DNA of 21,471 nucleotides from JBBDYH01 sp040901795. GTDB taxonomy: Bacteria > Planctomycetota > Planctomycetia > Pirellulales > JALHPA01. The position numbers were made by a program, and so were the translations under genes. Positions 1-7,138 of the stretch are shown here, piece by piece. Location: contig JBBDYH010000100.1 in assembly GCA_040901795.1 (NCBI GenBank), forward strand, positions 1-21,471. The letters run 5' to 3'. The notes below the pieces were generated by a model, which worked only from the letters and a program-made list of their open reading frames with translations, ran no database searches and was not told the DNA's origin. Within the stretch, counting starts at the first letter, position 1; every line of letters begins with the position of its first letter.

Positions 1-214
1 CGCGCACGCCGATACCGGCGCCCTCAACCTGAGCGATTGCCGAGCTGACGGCGTCGCGAAGCGTGGCGGCGGCCCGATCGAATTGGATATAGGCGACTTC
101 GTTGCGCATGTTGAACTCGATGTCTCCGCCCGTCGCCAGATAGAGGGCGTCGGCCAGCTCAGGCGTGATCTCGGCAACTCCAGAAAGAACCAGCGTGAAT
201 TCGTACGCGCTCAT
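1..214 (-). CDS. Hypothetical protein, N-terminal part only
   Basis: The reading frame runs off the left edge; 71 codons are visible. It begins MSAYEFTLVLSGVAEITPEL and continues with a short acidic, alternating pattern. From memory it resembles small conserved proteins that open with a YxFTLVLSG motif, some of which carry a C-terminal helix-turn-helix, but the C-terminus is not here, so no function is assigned. The ATG at 214 was chosen because the family-like sequence starts there. The frame stays open upstream to an ATG at 361 that would overlap the argB stop codon, so a longer protein coupled to argB is possible; a purine-rich stretch lies 24 bases upstream of 214, too far for a normal ribosome binding site. 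Confidence 0.6.
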   Translation of the reverse strand, partial: MSAYEFTLVLSGVAEITPELADALYLATGGDIEFNMRNEVAYIQFDRAAATLRDAVSSAIAQVEGAGIGVR

Positions 215-344
215 TTGGCGTTCATCGACTAGTTTATTCTCCTCTTTTAGAAAACGATTGATGATCCGCGTGAGTGCTTCGCGCCACGTCGATCGCCTTA
301 TTCTATTGACACCGGCAAACCGAAACAATTCGGATGCTGGCGCA

Positions 345-1277
345 TTAGCGACTCGTCGCATCCCTCAAGAGCTCCGTTCCCACACCTTGGTTCGTATAAA
401 TCTCCAACAACAGCGAATGCCGCAGGCGTCCGTCGATGATATGGATCTTCCGCACGCCCCGATCGAGCGTCTCCAGGCAGGCCTCGACCTTGGGGATCAT
501 CCCCGACTCGACCTGTCCGCCCGCAATCATCGCCCGCGCTTCGCTCGCCACCAGCGAATGGACCAGCGTTTCCGGGTCGTCCTTCCGGCGACGGACCCCG
601 TTGACATCGCTCAGGAAAACGAGCTTCTCCGCACCCAGCGCCTGCGCCACGGCAGTGGCCGCTGTATCGGCGTTTACGTTCAGCTTCCCGCCATCCGGCC
701 CCAAGCACATCGACGGTATGACCGGCACCTGGCCGGCGTAGCAGAGGTTCTCGATCGTTGTGCGGTCCACGCGCGTGACCGTGCCCACATGCCCCAGGTC
801 GATCTTCTCACCCTGGGGGCCGTCGAGCAGCAGCTTCTCGCCGAAGAGCACATTCGTGGTGCCAAAGTTGAGCGGCATCGCCCGCCCGCCGAACTCTTCG
901 ATCCGCCCGGCGATGTGCTCGTTGGTCTCGTAGGCCAGTACGCGCTCGACGATATCGCGCGTGGCGTCGTCGGTGTAGCGGCGGCCCTGGATAAACCGCG
1001 GCGTGAGGCCGGCGGCATCCATGGCGCGGCTTATGGCCGCCCCTCCGCCGTGAACCACGACAACCCGCATGCCGACCGTTTCCATGAACACGATATCGAC
1101 CAGCAGATGCACGAGCGCGTCTTCACTCTCCATCACGCTGCCGCCCAGCTTGATTACCGTGACTTTGTCGCGGAACCGGCGGATCCAGGCCATGGCCTCG
1201 ATCAGGACATCCGCCTTCTGGATGGCGCGCTCGTGCGTGGTTTCGGCCAAGGATTTGCTCCGTTCCGCCATCCGCAC
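345..1277 (-). CDS. argB: Acetylglutamate kinase
   Basis: Phosphorylates N-acetyl-L-glutamate with ATP, the second step of arginine biosynthesis, in the cytoplasm. The 310-residue product has the glycine-rich KLGGS motif (residues 43-47) and HGGG (76-79) of the amino acid kinase fold, the substrate-binding NVNADTAA, FLSDVNGV and GMIPKVE. About 38 residues precede the first strand; arginine-inhibited family members carry such an N-terminal helix, whereas the E. coli enzyme lacks it, so feedback control by arginine is likely (inference). The start is a GTG at 1277; an ATG two codons later (1271) is equally possible. No strong ribosome binding site is visible. A good sigma-70 type promoter lies just upstream. 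No other arg gene is in the window, so it stands alone or leads into the partial gene on its 3' side. Confidence 0.95.
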   Translation of the reverse strand: MRMAERSKSLAETTHERAIQKADVLIEAMAWIRRFRDKVTVIKLGGSVMESEDALVHLLVDIVFMETVGMRVVVVHGGGAAISRAMDAAGLTPRFIQGRRYTDDATRDIVERVLAYETNEHIAGRIEEFGGRAMPLNFGTTNVLFGEKLLLDGPQGEKIDLGHVGTVTRVDRTTIENLCYAGQVPVIPSMCLGPDGGKLNVNADTAATAVAQALGAEKLVFLSDVNGVRRRKDDPETLVHSLVASEARAMIAGGQVESGMIPKVEACLETLDRGVRKIHIIDGRLRHSLLLEIYTNQGVGTELLRDATSR

Positions 1278-1322
1278 GGGCTTGCCAAGCAGGGCGGATC
1301 GTACGCTTTGGGAAAACTCCTC

Positions 1323-1350
1323 ATGATAGTTGTTTGGAGGGTGCTGTCAA
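1323..1350 (-). promoter_or_regulatory. Promoter of argB
   Basis: On the minus strand a perfect TTGACA (-35, 1350-1345) is followed after 16 bases by TATCAT (-10, 1328-1323). Transcription would begin near 1316, leaving a leader of roughly 40 bases before the GTG at 1277. This also argues against any start upstream of 1316. Confidence 0.7.
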
Positions 1351-1362
1351 CGCACTTGCCGC

Positions 1363-1557
1363 ATGGAACCGAACGACGTTTCGCATCAACACGCCCCCTC
1401 GCCAAGGCGGCCCCCGATTCTGCCGCTGGCGATCTTTGCCGCCTGCTGCTGTTACTTCGGCTGGCGATTCTGGGAGAGTGGCGAACACATCTACGGTCTG
1501 CTGGCTCTGATCAATGCCTTCGGCCTCGCGACCATCGTGTTGTGGCGGCGGCGTTAA
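1363..1557 (+). CDS. Small two-helix membrane protein
   Basis: A 64-residue product starting MEPNDVSHQHAPSPRRPP, then two hydrophobic stretches (about residues 19-35 and 42-59) joined by a short FWESGEH loop, ending in WRRR. The positive residues at both ends suggest that both termini face the cytoplasm. The frame stays open upstream to a TTG at 1330, but the ATG at 1363 gives a cleaner membrane protein; a GGAGG lies about 23 bases before it, further than ideal. It is divergent from argB and overlaps only that gene's promoter. No family is recognised. The regular hydrophobic pattern is the main reason to believe it is real. Confidence 0.5.
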   Translation: MEPNDVSHQHAPSPRRPPILPLAIFAACCCYFGWRFWESGEHIYGLLALINAFGLATIVLWRRR

Positions 1558-1685
1558 GCAGGATCGGCAGGGGTGCGCTGCGGCATATCGCCGTTTAGTC
1601 ATTTGCCTGTTCCGCGAAGTTCTCTTTACACTGCGCCGCTATCGAGCGTATCCTTCGCCTCGCCAAGTACTTCCGCAGATCGCCG

Positions 1686-1743
1686 CTGAACCCTGAACCC
1701 TGAACCCTGAACCCTGAACCCTGAACCCTGAACCCTGAACCCT
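1686..1743 (+). repeat. Tandem 7-base repeat, eight copies
   Basis: Eight perfect, uninterrupted copies of CTGAACC plus two bases, ending three bases before the ATG at 1747. The other strand reads (GGGTTCA)n, with runs of three G every seven bases, so it could form a G-quadruplex. It occupies the position where a ribosome binding site would be expected. Confidence 0.97.
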
Positions 1744-1746
1744 CCC

Positions 1747-2502
1747 ATGCGATTCGCACTCGCCATCGGTCTGTCGCTTCTTGTTCCTCACCTTGTCCGC
1801 GCCGAGGACTTCCGCGTCGATTCGCAGGTCTTTGTCGGCAAAGAGACGACGCCGCAGAGCAGCAACATGACGCTGTTCCAGGGGACTCACGCCTTCGACT
1901 TCCTCGACCAGCCTCGGCAAATCGCGTTCTACGACCTGCCGCGGGGGCGCGTCGTGCTGGTCGATCCGGCACGCCGCGTGAAGGCCGAGGTCACGCGAGC
2001 AACGCTCGACGCGTTCTGCGACAACCTGCAGCATTTGGCGAAGCGAACGGAAGATCCAATCTTGGACTTTGCCCTCCGCCCTTCGTTCGAAGAGAGCGAC
2101 GACGAGGACTCGGACGAGCGTCTCTTCTCGAGTAAATACGTCACCTATCGGGTCAAGCCGCTGGCCGGCGAACTGGAGGGCATGGCCAGCCAATACCGCG
2201 CGTTCAGCGACACTTCGGCCCGCCTCAATGCACTGGTCAACCGCGGCTCGTTGCCTCCGTTCCCGCGGCTGTTGGTCAATCAGTCGCTGCAGAAGTCGGG
2301 ACAGGTGCCGGCCCAGGTGATCTTGACGATTTCACCGGCGCGGCTGGTCGGCGGCAGGACGGTCGCGCTCCGCAGCCAGCATGAATTCCGACCGCGGCTG
2401 CTCGATTCCGACCTGCGGAAAATCGACGAGGCGGGCGAGGGATTGGCCAGCGCCAAGCTCGTCGGGCTGGGTGAGTATCTGAAGCCCAGCCTCGCGGAAT
2501 GA
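1747..2502 (+). CDS. Secreted hypothetical protein
   Basis: A 251-residue product with a clear Sec signal peptide (MRFALAIGLSLLVPHLVRA, cleavage expected after residue 19), so it acts outside the cytoplasm. The mature part is mixed alpha/beta with an acidic stretch EESDDEDSDE around residue 115 and no cysteines, metal sites or repeats that point to a function. It is of the type often seen as an unannotated exported protein in planctomycetes (inference). There is no Shine-Dalgarno sequence: the 7-base tandem repeat abuts the start codon. The signal peptide beginning exactly at this ATG supports the start. Confidence 0.8.
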   Translation: MRFALAIGLSLLVPHLVRAEDFRVDSQVFVGKETTPQSSNMTLFQGTHAFDFLDQPRQIAFYDLPRGRVVLVDPARRVKAEVTRATLDAFCDNLQHLAKRTEDPILDFALRPSFEESDDEDSDERLFSSKYVTYRVKPLAGELEGMASQYRAFSDTSARLNALVNRGSLPPFPRLLVNQSLQKSGQVPAQVILTISPARLVGGRTVALRSQHEFRPRLLDSDLRKIDEAGEGLASAKLVGLGEYLKPSLAE

Positions 2503-2508
2503 CCAGGA

Positions 2509-2633
2509 CTTTGGAGTGCGATGACTCGTCATCGCTTTCTTTTTCAAACGGGCGACTGTGCCGCACCGGGGTTTTTTTGCTCGCACGACCGTATTGAAAA
2601 TCCAAAGCGACGACAAGTCGTCGCACTCCAAAG
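2509..2633. repeat. REP-like element, inverted pair of palindromes (family 1)
   Basis: Arms at 2509-2538 and 2604-2633 are inverted copies of each other with about four mismatches in 30, and each arm is itself a small palindrome around GACTCGTC or GACAAGTCG. The 65-base centre contains a T-run. It lies seven bases after the stop of the preceding gene and could act as its terminator. Confidence 0.85.
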
Positions 2634-2726
2634 CAACCCAAAGCTTGAATTGCAACTCTCCGCGCGGTTAGCATGGGCGAACCGTCCCTGCCCGTTCAGC
2701 CCTGCCAAAACCTGCCGGAGGTCCCT

Positions 2727-3734
2727 ATGCTCGCCCGCCTGCTTGCCGTGATGTGTGCGACCGCCATCGCAGCCACCGCGTCCGTATATTCCCCACCGGT
2801 TCGCGCCGAAGTGACCGCCGAAAAGAGCGACGACAAGGTCACCATCAAGATCGACGGCAAGCTGTTCACCGAGTACTTGACTAAATCCGGCAGCAAGCCA
2901 ATCCTCTGGCCGGTCATCGGCCCCACCGGCGCCCCCATGACGCGGTCTTACCCGATGGAGAAAGTGGCCGGTGAGGCAACGGATCACGTTCACCAGCGCT
3001 CCTTCTGGTTCACTCATGGGAATGTCAACGGCATCGACTTCTGGTCGGAAGGCGCCAAGGCGGGTAAGCAAAACCACAAGGAGTTTGTCCGCGTCGAAGG
3101 CGGCCGGCAGGCGATCGTCATCACCCGCAATGACTGGGTCGCGCCGGATGGAAAAAAGTTGCTCCAGGACGAGCGGCAATTGACGTTCTTTCCCCTGGCA
3201 GATGCTCGCGTCATCGATTTCGACATCACTCTGACCGCGAGCGCGGACCAGGTCACCTTCGGCGATACCAAGGAAGGCTCGTTCGGGATTCGAATCGCCG
3301 AAACGGCGCGCCCCGATCGAGGAGCCGGACGAATTCTCAACAGCGAAGGTCAAGTCGATGACGCCTCGACCGTAAAGAAACCACAAACGTGGGGCAAGCG
3401 CGCCAGTTGGGTGGACTATAGCGGCCCAGTGAAGGATGCAGCGGGCAAGAAACACGTGGCCGGAATCACGATCCTCAACCACCCCGCGAGCTTTCGCTTC
3501 CCGACCTACTGGCACGTCCGCACCTACGGCCTCTTCGCCGCCAACCCATTTGGCGTCCACGACTTCGAAGGCAAATCGACCGAGGAGGGTGCGGGCAATC
3601 ACACGCTCAAGCAAGGCCAGACCATGAGGCTAAAGTACCGCGTCATCCTTCACGCGGGCCTAGGCGACGCTCCGCAGTTCCAGAAGATGTTCGACGCCTA
3701 CACAGCGCGAGCCGATCAAGCGTCGGCGAACTAA
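2727..3734 (+). CDS. Secreted DUF6807 (PmoA-like) family protein
   Basis: A 335-residue product with a Sec signal (MLARLLAVMCATAIAATASV..., cleavage near VRA-EV at residue 27). The mature part has the order typical of DUF6807/PmoA-like beta proteins: a region ending GPTGAPMTRSYPM, then DHVHQRSFWFTHGNVNG with conserved histidines, later WVDYSGP and NHPASFRFPTYWHVRTYGLFAANPFG, and a final H-rich RYRVILH strand. Members are abundant in planctomycetes beside sugar-catabolism genes; the name PmoA comes from automatic annotation and does not imply methane oxidation. The start at 2727 is set by GGAGG six bases upstream and by the signal peptide; an ATG 54 bases earlier is open but gives a nonsense N-terminus. 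It appears to be a single-gene unit between repeat elements. Confidence 0.85.
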   Translation: MLARLLAVMCATAIAATASVYSPPVRAEVTAEKSDDKVTIKIDGKLFTEYLTKSGSKPILWPVIGPTGAPMTRSYPMEKVAGEATDHVHQRSFWFTHGNVNGIDFWSEGAKAGKQNHKEFVRVEGGRQAIVITRNDWVAPDGKKLLQDERQLTFFPLADARVIDFDITLTASADQVTFGDTKEGSFGIRIAETARPDRGAGRILNSEGQVDDASTVKKPQTWGKRASWVDYSGPVKDAAGKKHVAGITILNHPASFRFPTYWHVRTYGLFAANPFGVHDFEGKSTEEGAGNHTLKQGQTMRLKYRVILHAGLGDAPQFQKMFDAYTARADQASAN

Positions 3735-3808
3735 GCTGACTCGTAGCTGAAGTCGCCCGACTTCAGGTGCATGCTGACTCGTAGCTGAAGTCGCCCGACT
3801 TCAGGTGC
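3735..3808. repeat. Tandem pair of 36-base hairpin repeats (family 2)
   Basis: Two identical 36-base units (3735-3770, 3773-3808) separated by AT. Each holds the perfect hairpin CTGAAGTCG-CC-CGACTTCAG. The first begins directly after the TAA stop of the preceding gene, so the pair may end its transcript. Confidence 0.92.
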
Positions 3809-3821
3809 GCCTCGCGTCACG

Positions 3822-3839
3822 GGAATTCTGGCGAATTCC
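3822..3839. repeat. Short perfect palindrome
   Basis: GGAATTC-TGGC-GAATTCC, seven base pairs with a four-base loop. The motif around TTCTGGCGAATTCC resembles dispersed hairpins I remember from Rhodopirellula intergenic DNA. Not at a position that marks it as operator or terminator. Confidence 0.6.
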
Positions 3840-3911
3840 TCTAGGCGCAGCGATGACCGGAATTTTGTCGCGCGCTCCGAATTATTCTGCGCAAGTTGCC
3901 GATAGCATATC

Positions 3912-3940
3912 TTGTCGGCATCTATCCCATTTTCTCTAAT
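3912..3940 (+). promoter_or_regulatory. Promoter of the conserved small gene before csrA
   Basis: TTGTCG, 17 bases, TCTAAT. The start site would be near 3947, about 53 bases before the ATG at 4000. Confidence 0.5.
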
Positions 3941-3999
3941 CCGCGCACCGGCACTTACTTCTCTCGTCGGTGTGCCTCAGGAAGGAGCCTCTTGCTGCA

Positions 4000-4293
4000 A
4001 TGCTGAGCAGTGCTGAGCAAATAAGCAATTTGGAAAACTTGAGAAAATATGTCATCGAAGTACTCTGCGAACAGAATCAACTCGAATTAGGGGCCTTTCC
4101 GGTTAGCGAACGGATCCTCGTACGTGGCGGCAGGCCATGCGGCCTTTTCTTTTGCCTGCACGGTCCGCGCTCAGTCCGATTCACGGCCATCTGGGAGACC
4201 GAGCGGAACACAGTCCTCTTTTACGGCGCCACGGGAGAACGGATTCATAAGACGCGACTAGTCGGAGCGCCGCGGCTGGAAGCGGCGGCCTAA
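4000..4293 (+). CDS. Conserved small hypothetical protein
   Basis: A 97-residue soluble protein starting MLSSAEQISNLENLRKYV, with a helical first 30 residues and then a beta-rich part around GGRPCGLFFCLHGPRSV, FTAIWETERNTVLFYG and ATGERIHKT. From memory close relatives occur widely in planctomycetes, but I know no function. The ATG at 4000 is preferred over the upstream frame; AAGGAG lies 12 bases before it. Two overlapping GGA motifs in that leader (AGGAAGGAG) are of the type CsrA binds, and csrA is the next gene, which makes regulation by CsrA conceivable but unproven. Confidence 0.75.
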   Translation: MLSSAEQISNLENLRKYVIEVLCEQNQLELGAFPVSERILVRGGRPCGLFFCLHGPRSVRFTAIWETERNTVLFYGATGERIHKTRLVGAPRLEAAA

Positions 4294-4316
4294 GTGCGCG
4301 CATTCAAAGGTACATC

Positions 4317-4375
4317 GTACGCCGGCCTTCCAAGGCCGACGTGGAACTGCGACGGCCTAGGAAGGCCGTCGTACT
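4317..4375. repeat. REP-like element, inverted pair of palindromes (family 3)
   Basis: Two palindromes, CGGCCTT-CC-AAGGCCG (4323-4338) and CGACGGCCT-AGGA-AGGCCGTCG (4350-4371), arranged as inverted copies of a GTACG(C/A)CGGCCTTCC unit. It sits between the preceding stop codon and the csrA promoter and ends six bases before the -35 box, so it may both end the upstream transcript and insulate csrA. Confidence 0.85.
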
Positions 4376-4380
4376 TGCTC

Positions 4381-4409
4381 TTGACATTTGTACACATCAT
4401 CTGTACACT
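4381..4409 (+). promoter_or_regulatory. Promoter of csrA with TGTACAC direct repeats
   Basis: Perfect TTGACA (4381-4386), a 17-base spacer and TACACT (4404-4409). Two direct copies of TGTACAC (4389-4395 and 4402-4408), 13 bases apart, lie in the spacer and over the -10, a natural place for a repressor to bind. Confidence 0.8.
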
Positions 4410-4448
4410 CGTGCATGAAAACGGGTTTACTCCAAGGAGATTAAGCAT

Positions 4449-4634
4449 ATGTTGGTGTTGTCTCGCAAGGAAAGCGAACGGATCCGTCTGGGTGACTCGA
4501 TCGTGGTCACGGTAGTGCGGGTGGCCGGAGACAAGGTGCGGTTGGGAATCGAAGCGCCAGCCGATATATTGGTGCTTCGCGACGAGCTGGAGCCGCAGGC
4601 CCGAGCGATCGCCTCGCCCGGCATCGACCAGTAG
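4449..4634 (+). CDS. csrA: Carbon storage regulator CsrA
   Basis: A 61-residue homodimeric RNA-binding protein that blocks or stabilises mRNAs at GGA motifs near ribosome binding sites. The sequence shows the family pattern in full: MLVLSRK at the N-terminus (Leu4 and Arg6 contact RNA), the beta strands IVVTVVRV and KVRLGIEAP, then VLRDEL, whose arginine matches the RNA-binding Arg44 of E. coli. Length is normal. The ribosome binding site AAGGAG is nine bases upstream. It has its own strong promoter and is followed by a hairpin repeat overlapping the stop codon, so it forms a single-gene unit. No fliW or flagellar gene, its common partner elsewhere, is seen nearby. Confidence 0.95.
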   Translation: MLVLSRKESERIRLGDSIVVTVVRVAGDKVRLGIEAPADILVLRDELEPQARAIASPGIDQ

Positions 4635-4692
4635 GGTGGGCTGTGCCCACCATGCGCCGGCTTACAAGATTGGTGGGCAGAGCCCACCCTAC
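4631..4692. repeat. REP-like inverted repeat overlapping the csrA stop (family 4)
   Basis: Arms 4631-4652 and 4671-4692 are inverted copies of a 22-base sequence with one mismatch, and each arm contains GGTGGGC-nnn-GCCCACC-type symmetry. The first arm supplies the TAG stop of csrA. A single further copy lies at 5952-5968. It may end csrA transcription. Confidence 0.88.
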
Positions 4693-4699
4693 TCGCTAA

Positions 4700-4720
4700 A
4701 ACCCCGAACCCCGAACTCTG
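4700..4720 (+). repeat. Degenerate 7-base repeat before a start codon
   Basis: Two copies of AACCCCG and one AACTCTG, ending two bases before the ATG at 4723. Same unit length and near-identical sequence as the tandem repeat at 1686-1743, and in the same place relative to a start codon. Confidence 0.65.
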
Positions 4721-4722
4721 AC

Positions 4723-5883
4723 ATGCTCCCTCGCGCTTTAATCGTATCCGCGGCCGCCACCTTGCTCTTCGCCATACCCGCGCTCACGCTCGCCCAGCTG
4801 GCCGGCCTGAAGACGTTGGAGATCGGCGCAGCCGCCCCTGACTTCAAACTCCCCGGTGTTGATGGTCGCGACTACGCGCTGCGGGACTTCGCCGACGCCA
4901 AGGTGCTCGTCGTCGTCTTCACCTGCAACCACTGCCCCACGGCTCAGGCATATGAGGAACGACTGCTAAGGCTGCACGCCGACTATAAGAACCGCGGTGT
5001 GGCGTTGGTTGCCATCTCGCCCAACGACGCGCTGGCCGTCCGCCTCGACGAGCTGGGATACACCGATCTCGGCGACTCACTCGAAGATATGAAAATCCGC
5101 GCCAAGGACCAGAAGTTCACGTTCCCCTATCTCTACGACGGCGAAACTCAAAAAACCTCCGCCGCCTATGGCGCGCTGGCGACACCGCACGTCTTCATCT
5201 TCGATCAAGAGCGCAAACTGCGGTACAACGGCCGCATCGACGACGCTGAAGTGAAAGAGGTCAAGTCGCACGACGCGAAAAACGCCATCGAAGCGCTGCT
5301 CGCCGGCAAGCCGGTCCCCGTCGAGAAAACGCGCGTCTTCGGCTGCTCGACCAAGTGGGCCGACAAGCGCAACGACGCCCGCAAGTCGCTGGTCAAATGG
5401 GACGCCGAGGAGGTCAAGCTCCAGCCGATCGACGAACGCGGCGTCGCCCGCCTCGTCAAGAACGACACCGACAAGTGGCTTTTGGTCAATCTCTGGGCGA
5501 CCTGGTGCGGGCCGTGCGCCGCTGAGCTGTCGGAGCTGGTGACGATGAACCGCATGTATCGCCACCGCAACTTCCAGCTTGTCACGGTCAGCATGGACGA
5601 CGTGGCCGAAAAGGATGCGGCGCTCAAGGTGCTCCGCGAGAACCACGTGTCCGCGACGAACTACATCGTCGACGTCGCCGACCGCGACACGTTCGGCGAC
5701 GCCTTCGACAAACAGTGGCCCGGCCCGCTGCCCCACACGCTCCTCATCGCGCCGGGCGGCAAAGTCATCTACCGCAAGAACGGCCCCTTCGATCCTCTCG
5801 AAGTCAAGCGCGCCATTGTCGCCCAACTCGGCCGCACCTACGCCTCCCGAGCCACAGCCCCGAAACCCGCCAAAGGAAAGTGA
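4723..5883 (+). CDS. Exported protein with two thioredoxin-like domains
   Basis: A 386-residue product with a Sec signal (MLPRALIVSAAATLLFAIPALTLA, cleavage near residue 24). Domain 1 (about 33-190) is redoxin/AhpC-TSA-like: PDFKLPGVDG, then VVVFTCNHCPTA with a CNHC pair at Cys68/Cys71, and the cis-proline region ATPHVFIFD. Domain 2 (about 250-370) is TlpA/ResA-like: LVNLWATWCGPC with Cys262/Cys265 and a PLPHTLLIAPGGKVIYR segment. Both pairs could do thiol-disulfide exchange in the periplasm; which substrates are served is unknown. Related two-domain redoxins are frequent in planctomycetes. The start is set by the signal peptide; no ribosome binding site is visible and a degenerate 7-base repeat abuts the ATG. 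Confidence 0.88.
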   Translation: MLPRALIVSAAATLLFAIPALTLAQLAGLKTLEIGAAAPDFKLPGVDGRDYALRDFADAKVLVVVFTCNHCPTAQAYEERLLRLHADYKNRGVALVAISPNDALAVRLDELGYTDLGDSLEDMKIRAKDQKFTFPYLYDGETQKTSAAYGALATPHVFIFDQERKLRYNGRIDDAEVKEVKSHDAKNAIEALLAGKPVPVEKTRVFGCSTKWADKRNDARKSLVKWDAEEVKLQPIDERGVARLVKNDTDKWLLVNLWATWCGPCAAELSELVTMNRMYRHRNFQLVTVSMDDVAEKDAALKVLRENHVSATNYIVDVADRDTFGDAFDKQWPGPLPHTLLIAPGGKVIYRKNGPFDPLEVKRAIVAQLGRTYASRATAPKPAKGK

Positions 5884-5889
5884 CGCCGA

Positions 5890-5937
5890 CACGTTGGAGT
5901 TCAAGCTTCAGCTTGCCCCAGCCCCACCGGGGCGACA
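5890..5937 (+). repeat. LEFKL-type repeat, single copy (family 5)
   Basis: A 46-base unit beginning CACGTTGGAGTTCAAGCTTC, holding the two hairpins CAAGCT-TC-AGCTTG and GCCCC-ACC-GGGGC. It lies seven bases after a stop codon and matches the tandem copies at 7118-7257 almost perfectly. Confidence 0.85.
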
Positions 5938-5951
5938 TTCTCTAGTCAGTA

Positions 5952-5968
5952 GGTGGGCAAAGCCCACC
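5952..5968. repeat. Single copy of the family 4 hairpin
   Basis: GGTGGGC-AAA-GCCCACC, seven perfect base pairs. It lies between two genes that converge, 27 bases beyond the stop of the minus-strand membrane protein, so it may serve as terminator for either side. Confidence 0.75.
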
Positions 5969-5995
5969 AGATCAGTAGATAGACGATGCCGCCGC

Positions 5996-6220
5996 TTACT
6001 CGAACGAGAATCCCTGCAGGCGGTAGAACATCACGATGTACCCGCACATCAAAAACTGAATCGACAACGCAAGAAACGCGGGCATCCACGACTCGAAAAG
6101 CAGGACCGCGGCCAGGAGGCTGCCGATGATCGTCTTCGATCGCGCCGACGCATCCGCCCGAAGTACGTAGTGCAATCCCAGCCCTAGGAAGAGAACCTGG
6201 AGGAACAGTCCATAAAACAT
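5996..6220 (-). CDS. Small membrane protein
   Basis: A 74-residue product beginning MFYGLFLQVLFLGLGLHYVL and containing three hydrophobic segments (about residues 2-19, 28-43 and 47-65), ending FYRLQGFSFE. No family is recognised. The ATG at 6220 was chosen because GAGGTG lies seven bases upstream; another ATG at 6235 is in frame and would add MRCTP. The frame is open further upstream but the added sequence is arginine-rich and non-membrane, so it is probably not translated. It stands alone, convergent with the thioredoxin gene. Confidence 0.6.
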   Translation of the reverse strand: MFYGLFLQVLFLGLGLHYVLRADASARSKTIIGSLLAAVLLFESWMPAFLALSIQFLMCGYIVMFYRLQGFSFE

Positions 6221-6462
6221 GGGCGTACACCTCATCGTCGCCTGTCGCTCCCGCGAAAGAACGTCCTTTCGCGGCGGCCGTGAGTTCTCTTCGAGCCTGA
6301 GCCTCAGAGCCGAAGGCAGCCGAACGGAACGCAAGGCGACATGAGTGCCCCAATACCCACTTCCGCTCACGTCGACAGGTAAACCCTCAGCCCCATAACC
6401 AACCCCGCCTGGTGCGTAAAGTGTCGGGCCGCATCGAACACCCCGCGCTGCTGCAAAAAACT

Positions 6463-6490
6463 TTGCCTCCCAGAAGCCCTCTGCTATGCT
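6463..6490 (+). promoter_or_regulatory. Promoter of the PEP-CTERM gene
   Basis: TTGCCT, 16 bases, TATGCT. The start site would be about 25 bases before the ribosome binding site GGAGG at 6509-6513. Confidence 0.55.
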
Positions 6491-6520
6491 GAGCGTGGAG
6501 GGAGAAGCGGAGGATTATCT

Positions 6521-7138
6521 ATGATGCGGATGCACAGCGGCGTATGGAGCAGGGCGTTTTTCTTTGTGACTCTAGTGGCGTTCGTCCCCAGGGAGGCGCC
6601 CGCCCAAGTCCAACGCTATGCGATCAATCCCGGCGGCCAGTACACGTATTTGCCGTCGCCGGAAGGCCCCGGAATCCCCGGCGGTATGCCGTCTGCTTAC
6701 GAGCTCGACTTCGGAGTGACCGGTTTTTTTAGCATCGACTACGGCGACTCGACTGCCCGGTTACTGGACGTGGACTTGATGCTGATCGGCAATGAGCCGG
6801 TCCAAGCCAACCCGCCGGGCCTGGCCTTCGTGACCGCGGATCGCGTGGCAGACTGGCTGGAAAGCCGCCGGTTCATACAACAGCCCGTTGGCGCTCCTTG
6901 GTCCGCGTACACCGACGAGGTCTTTCCCCTCGGGCTCACTAATCTTCTGAACGGCACCGTCTCGCTCGATGGAGGTTTCGACTCCACCCCCGCCGATGGC
7001 ATCGGACTGAATTTCACCTTGAACGCAACCCTTATCCCAGAGCCCCCCGGTTGGCTCCTCGCCTGCCTCGCCATGACCGCGCTCGCTCTGCTTCTCCGGC
7101 GACGCCGGCGAACCAACCTGTTGGAGTTCAAGCTTTAG
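6521..7138 (+). CDS. PEP-CTERM sorting domain protein
   Basis: A 205-residue exported protein. The N-terminal signal (SRAFFFVTLVAFVPREAPAQ) is followed by a beta-rich region of about 140 residues with many Gly, Asp and Asn and no cysteine, and by a textbook PEP-CTERM tail: the IPEPPGW motif at residues 172-178, a membrane helix LLACLAMTALALLL and an arginine cluster RRRRR. In this system an exosortase cuts or sorts the tail at the membrane, delivering the protein to the cell surface; no exosortase gene is in the window. GGAGG seven bases before the first ATG fixes the start. Oddly, the last residues LLEFKL and the stop codon come from a dispersed repeat unit that continues behind the gene, so the original end may have been replaced by the repeat. 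Confidence 0.88.
   Translation: MMRMHSGVWSRAFFFVTLVAFVPREAPAQVQRYAINPGGQYTYLPSPEGPGIPGGMPSAYELDFGVTGFFSIDYGDSTARLLDVDLMLIGNEPVQANPPGLAFVTADRVADWLESRRFIQQPVGAPWSAYTDEVFPLGLTNLLNGTVSLDGGFDSTPADGIGLNFTLNATLIPEPPGWLLACLAMTALALLLRRRRRTNLLEFKL

Noticed and set aside
165..1598. Long plus-strand frame antisense to argB
   Set aside because: It has no family resemblance and is explained by the GC-rich codon pattern of argB on the other strand.
1595..2193. Minus-strand frames with repeated RVQGSGF residues
   Set aside because: They are translations of the 7-base tandem repeat and lie antisense to a gene with a signal peptide.
3735..3808. CRISPR-like pair of repeats
   Set aside because: Two 36-base hairpin repeats are separated by only two bases; there are no spacers and no cas genes.
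4294..4515. Frame between the conserved small gene and csrA
   Set aside because: It begins directly at the previous stop, runs through the palindromic repeat and the csrA promoter and overlaps csrA in another frame.
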